Assembly (NCBI GenBank): GCA_021740125.1
Contig: JAIPAJ010000008.1
Span: forward strand, 1 to 44,024
Direction: 5' to 3'
Source of the DNA: Leadbetterella sp.
GTDB lineage: Bacteria > Bacteroidota > Bacteroidia > Cytophagales > Spirosomataceae
Length of the DNA: 44,024 bases
Part shown: positions 43,128 to 44,024 of the stretch, one piece after another
How the letters are laid out: each line of letters starts with the position of its first letter
Position numbering within the stretch: the stretch's first letter is position 1
Notes under the pieces: generated by a model
Databases searched by the model: none
What the model was told of the DNA's origin: nothing
Seen by the model: the letters and a program-made list of their open reading frames with translations, nothing else
Made by a program: the position numbers and the translations under genes

Positions 43128-44024
43128 TTAGCCTTTTTTGGCGAATTCAGAAGGACTTTTACCAAAATATTTCTTGAAAAGACGAGTGAAATAGGCTGGG
43201 TCAGAAAAACCTAATGCATAGGCAATTTCGGAAATATTACTATCGCTGATCATCAACAATTTTGCTGCTTCTTCCATTTTGAGTGTGGTTATAAAATTAG
43301 TAGGGGTGGTATCCAGTTTCTCTTTAAAAATCCGCTGAAGTTGTCTAACACTAATTGCCAATTCATCTGCTAATTCTGCAGAGCTAATATTTTGATCAAG
43401 TCTTTTAAGAACAAACAACTTTGCTTGATTAATAAAAGCATCCTCTTGGGAAAGAACATTTTTCTCCATTTCTAGAAATGAAGTTAACTTCGAATCTTCA
43501 ACATATCTTTTTGGTTGCATATTCCTAAGTTTATAATTATGTCTAAGCAAAATGATCAAAAAAGGAAAAAATAATCCGAGAATTATCAAGACCAAAAACC
43601 ACCAATACTTGGCCAGGTATCGGTTGAATATCTTCCAATAAGAAGGTTGTCCTTTTAGCGTGGCATTTGTCCAATTATTCGGAAAGCCAAAATCAGTTTT
43701 TCTATTGATATTCTGAAAAGCATATGCCGGAATCGTGTCTTTTTCAGTAAGTGGTTTGATGTCAACATATTCATCTGCATCATTAATACACACATCTATT
43801 TTAAAATTTTGTCCTTGATGGGGTCGAATACCTAAAGCTGCCCAGGTAATTTGAAATTCGATTATATATCCCAAATCAAGATCTATTTCCTTATTAATGG
43901 TGCCATCAAACTTTGTGGCCAAATCCATAATAAAATGATTGGTAACCGTATCCTTTGGTACTTTGTAATCTTTTATCTTCAAGAGATATTTATCCCCCCC
44001 TCTAAAAACAGTAAGATTCCCCAT
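43128..44024 (-). CDS. Membrane-tethered AraC-family regulator with extracytoplasmic sugar-binding-like domain (partial)
   Basis: The frame is open to the window end, so the N-terminus is missing. Seen in 298 residues: an extracytoplasmic domain at about 1-130 resembling carbohydrate-binding family 9 (YIIEFQITWAALGIRP, FKIDVCINDADEY, FGFPNNWTNATLKG), one strong transmembrane segment at about 148-168 (WWFLVLIILGLFFPFLIIL), a linker, and an AraC DNA-binding domain at about 200-298. The last has two helix-turn-helix units (ISSAELADELAISVRQLQRIFKE and SNISEIAYALGFSDPAYFTRLFKKYFGKSPSEF). It could sense a sugar outside and act on DNA without phosphotransfer. It lies 89 bases upstream of the S74 gene in the same direction, its likely target. 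Confidence 0.88.
   Translation of the reverse strand: MGNLTVFRGGDKYLLKIKDYKVPKDTVTNHFIMDLATKFDGTINKEIDLDLGYIIEFQITWAALGIRPHQGQNFKIDVCINDADEYVDIKPLTEKDTIPAYAFQNINRKTDFGFPNNWTNATLKGQPSYWKIFNRYLAKYWWFLVLIILGLFFPFLIILLRHNYKLRNMQPKRYVEDSKLTSFLEMEKNVLSQEDAFINQAKLFVLKRLDQNISSAELADELAISVRQLQRIFKEKLDTTPTNFITTLKMEEAAKLLMISDSNISEIAYALGFSDPAYFTRLFKKYFGKSPSEFAKKG

Overview
This window is from an AT-rich chromosome of a Bacteroidota bacterium, most likely order Cytophagales (family level is a guess). The evidence is a SusC/SusD pair, a complete porP-gldKLMN type IX secretion (T9SS) and gliding cluster, surface proteins with CHU_C-like or T9SS sorting C-termini, many Bacteroidota-type lipoproteins, and repeated promoters of the TTG-N19-TAnnTTTG type. 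I saw no tRNA, rRNA, CRISPR array, insertion sequence or prophage block.

Layout: bases 1-601 hold the end of an alkaline-phosphatase-superfamily phosphodiesterase (+). Bases 612-20172 are all on the minus strand. Read in the direction of transcription they are: a two-LTD-domain surface protein, susC-susD, a strong terminator, two VCBS/FG-GAP lipoproteins (the second also has a cytochrome c CxxCH site), an S9 prolyl-oligopeptidase-type peptidase, a maltokinase-like protein, a small propeller-like lipoprotein, a PhoB-like response regulator, a PhoR-like kinase and an RluA-family pseudouridine synthase. Bases 20585-22720 encode a large CHU_C surface protein diverging from the LTD protein. It converges on a MoxR/chelatase-like AAA+ gene (-) through a bidirectional terminator.

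Bases 24352-32619 (+) carry mgsA, a DUF4271-type membrane protein, hemD, porP/sprF and gldK-gldL-gldM-gldN, closed by a clear terminator. A TonB-dependent receptor (own promoter and terminator), gatB, a TlpA-like thioredoxin lipoprotein, proC and a subclass-B1-like metallo-beta-lactamase lipoprotein follow. Bases 40016-44024 (-) hold a third small locus: a membrane-tethered AraC regulator with an extracytoplasmic sugar-binding-like domain (cut by the window end), a secreted protein ending in an S74 (endosialidase-type) intramolecular chaperone, and a pectate-lyase-like T9SS substrate two bases after it.

How the parts fit: the Gld/Por proteins form the T9SS core that would export the CHU_C, LTD and pectate-lyase-like proteins. 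SusCD plus the VCBS lipoproteins and the S9 peptidase look like a nutrient-capture module. The AraC/S74/pectate-lyase group looks like a sensor plus secreted-effector locus. All functions come from motif reading and memory of families; no database search was run.
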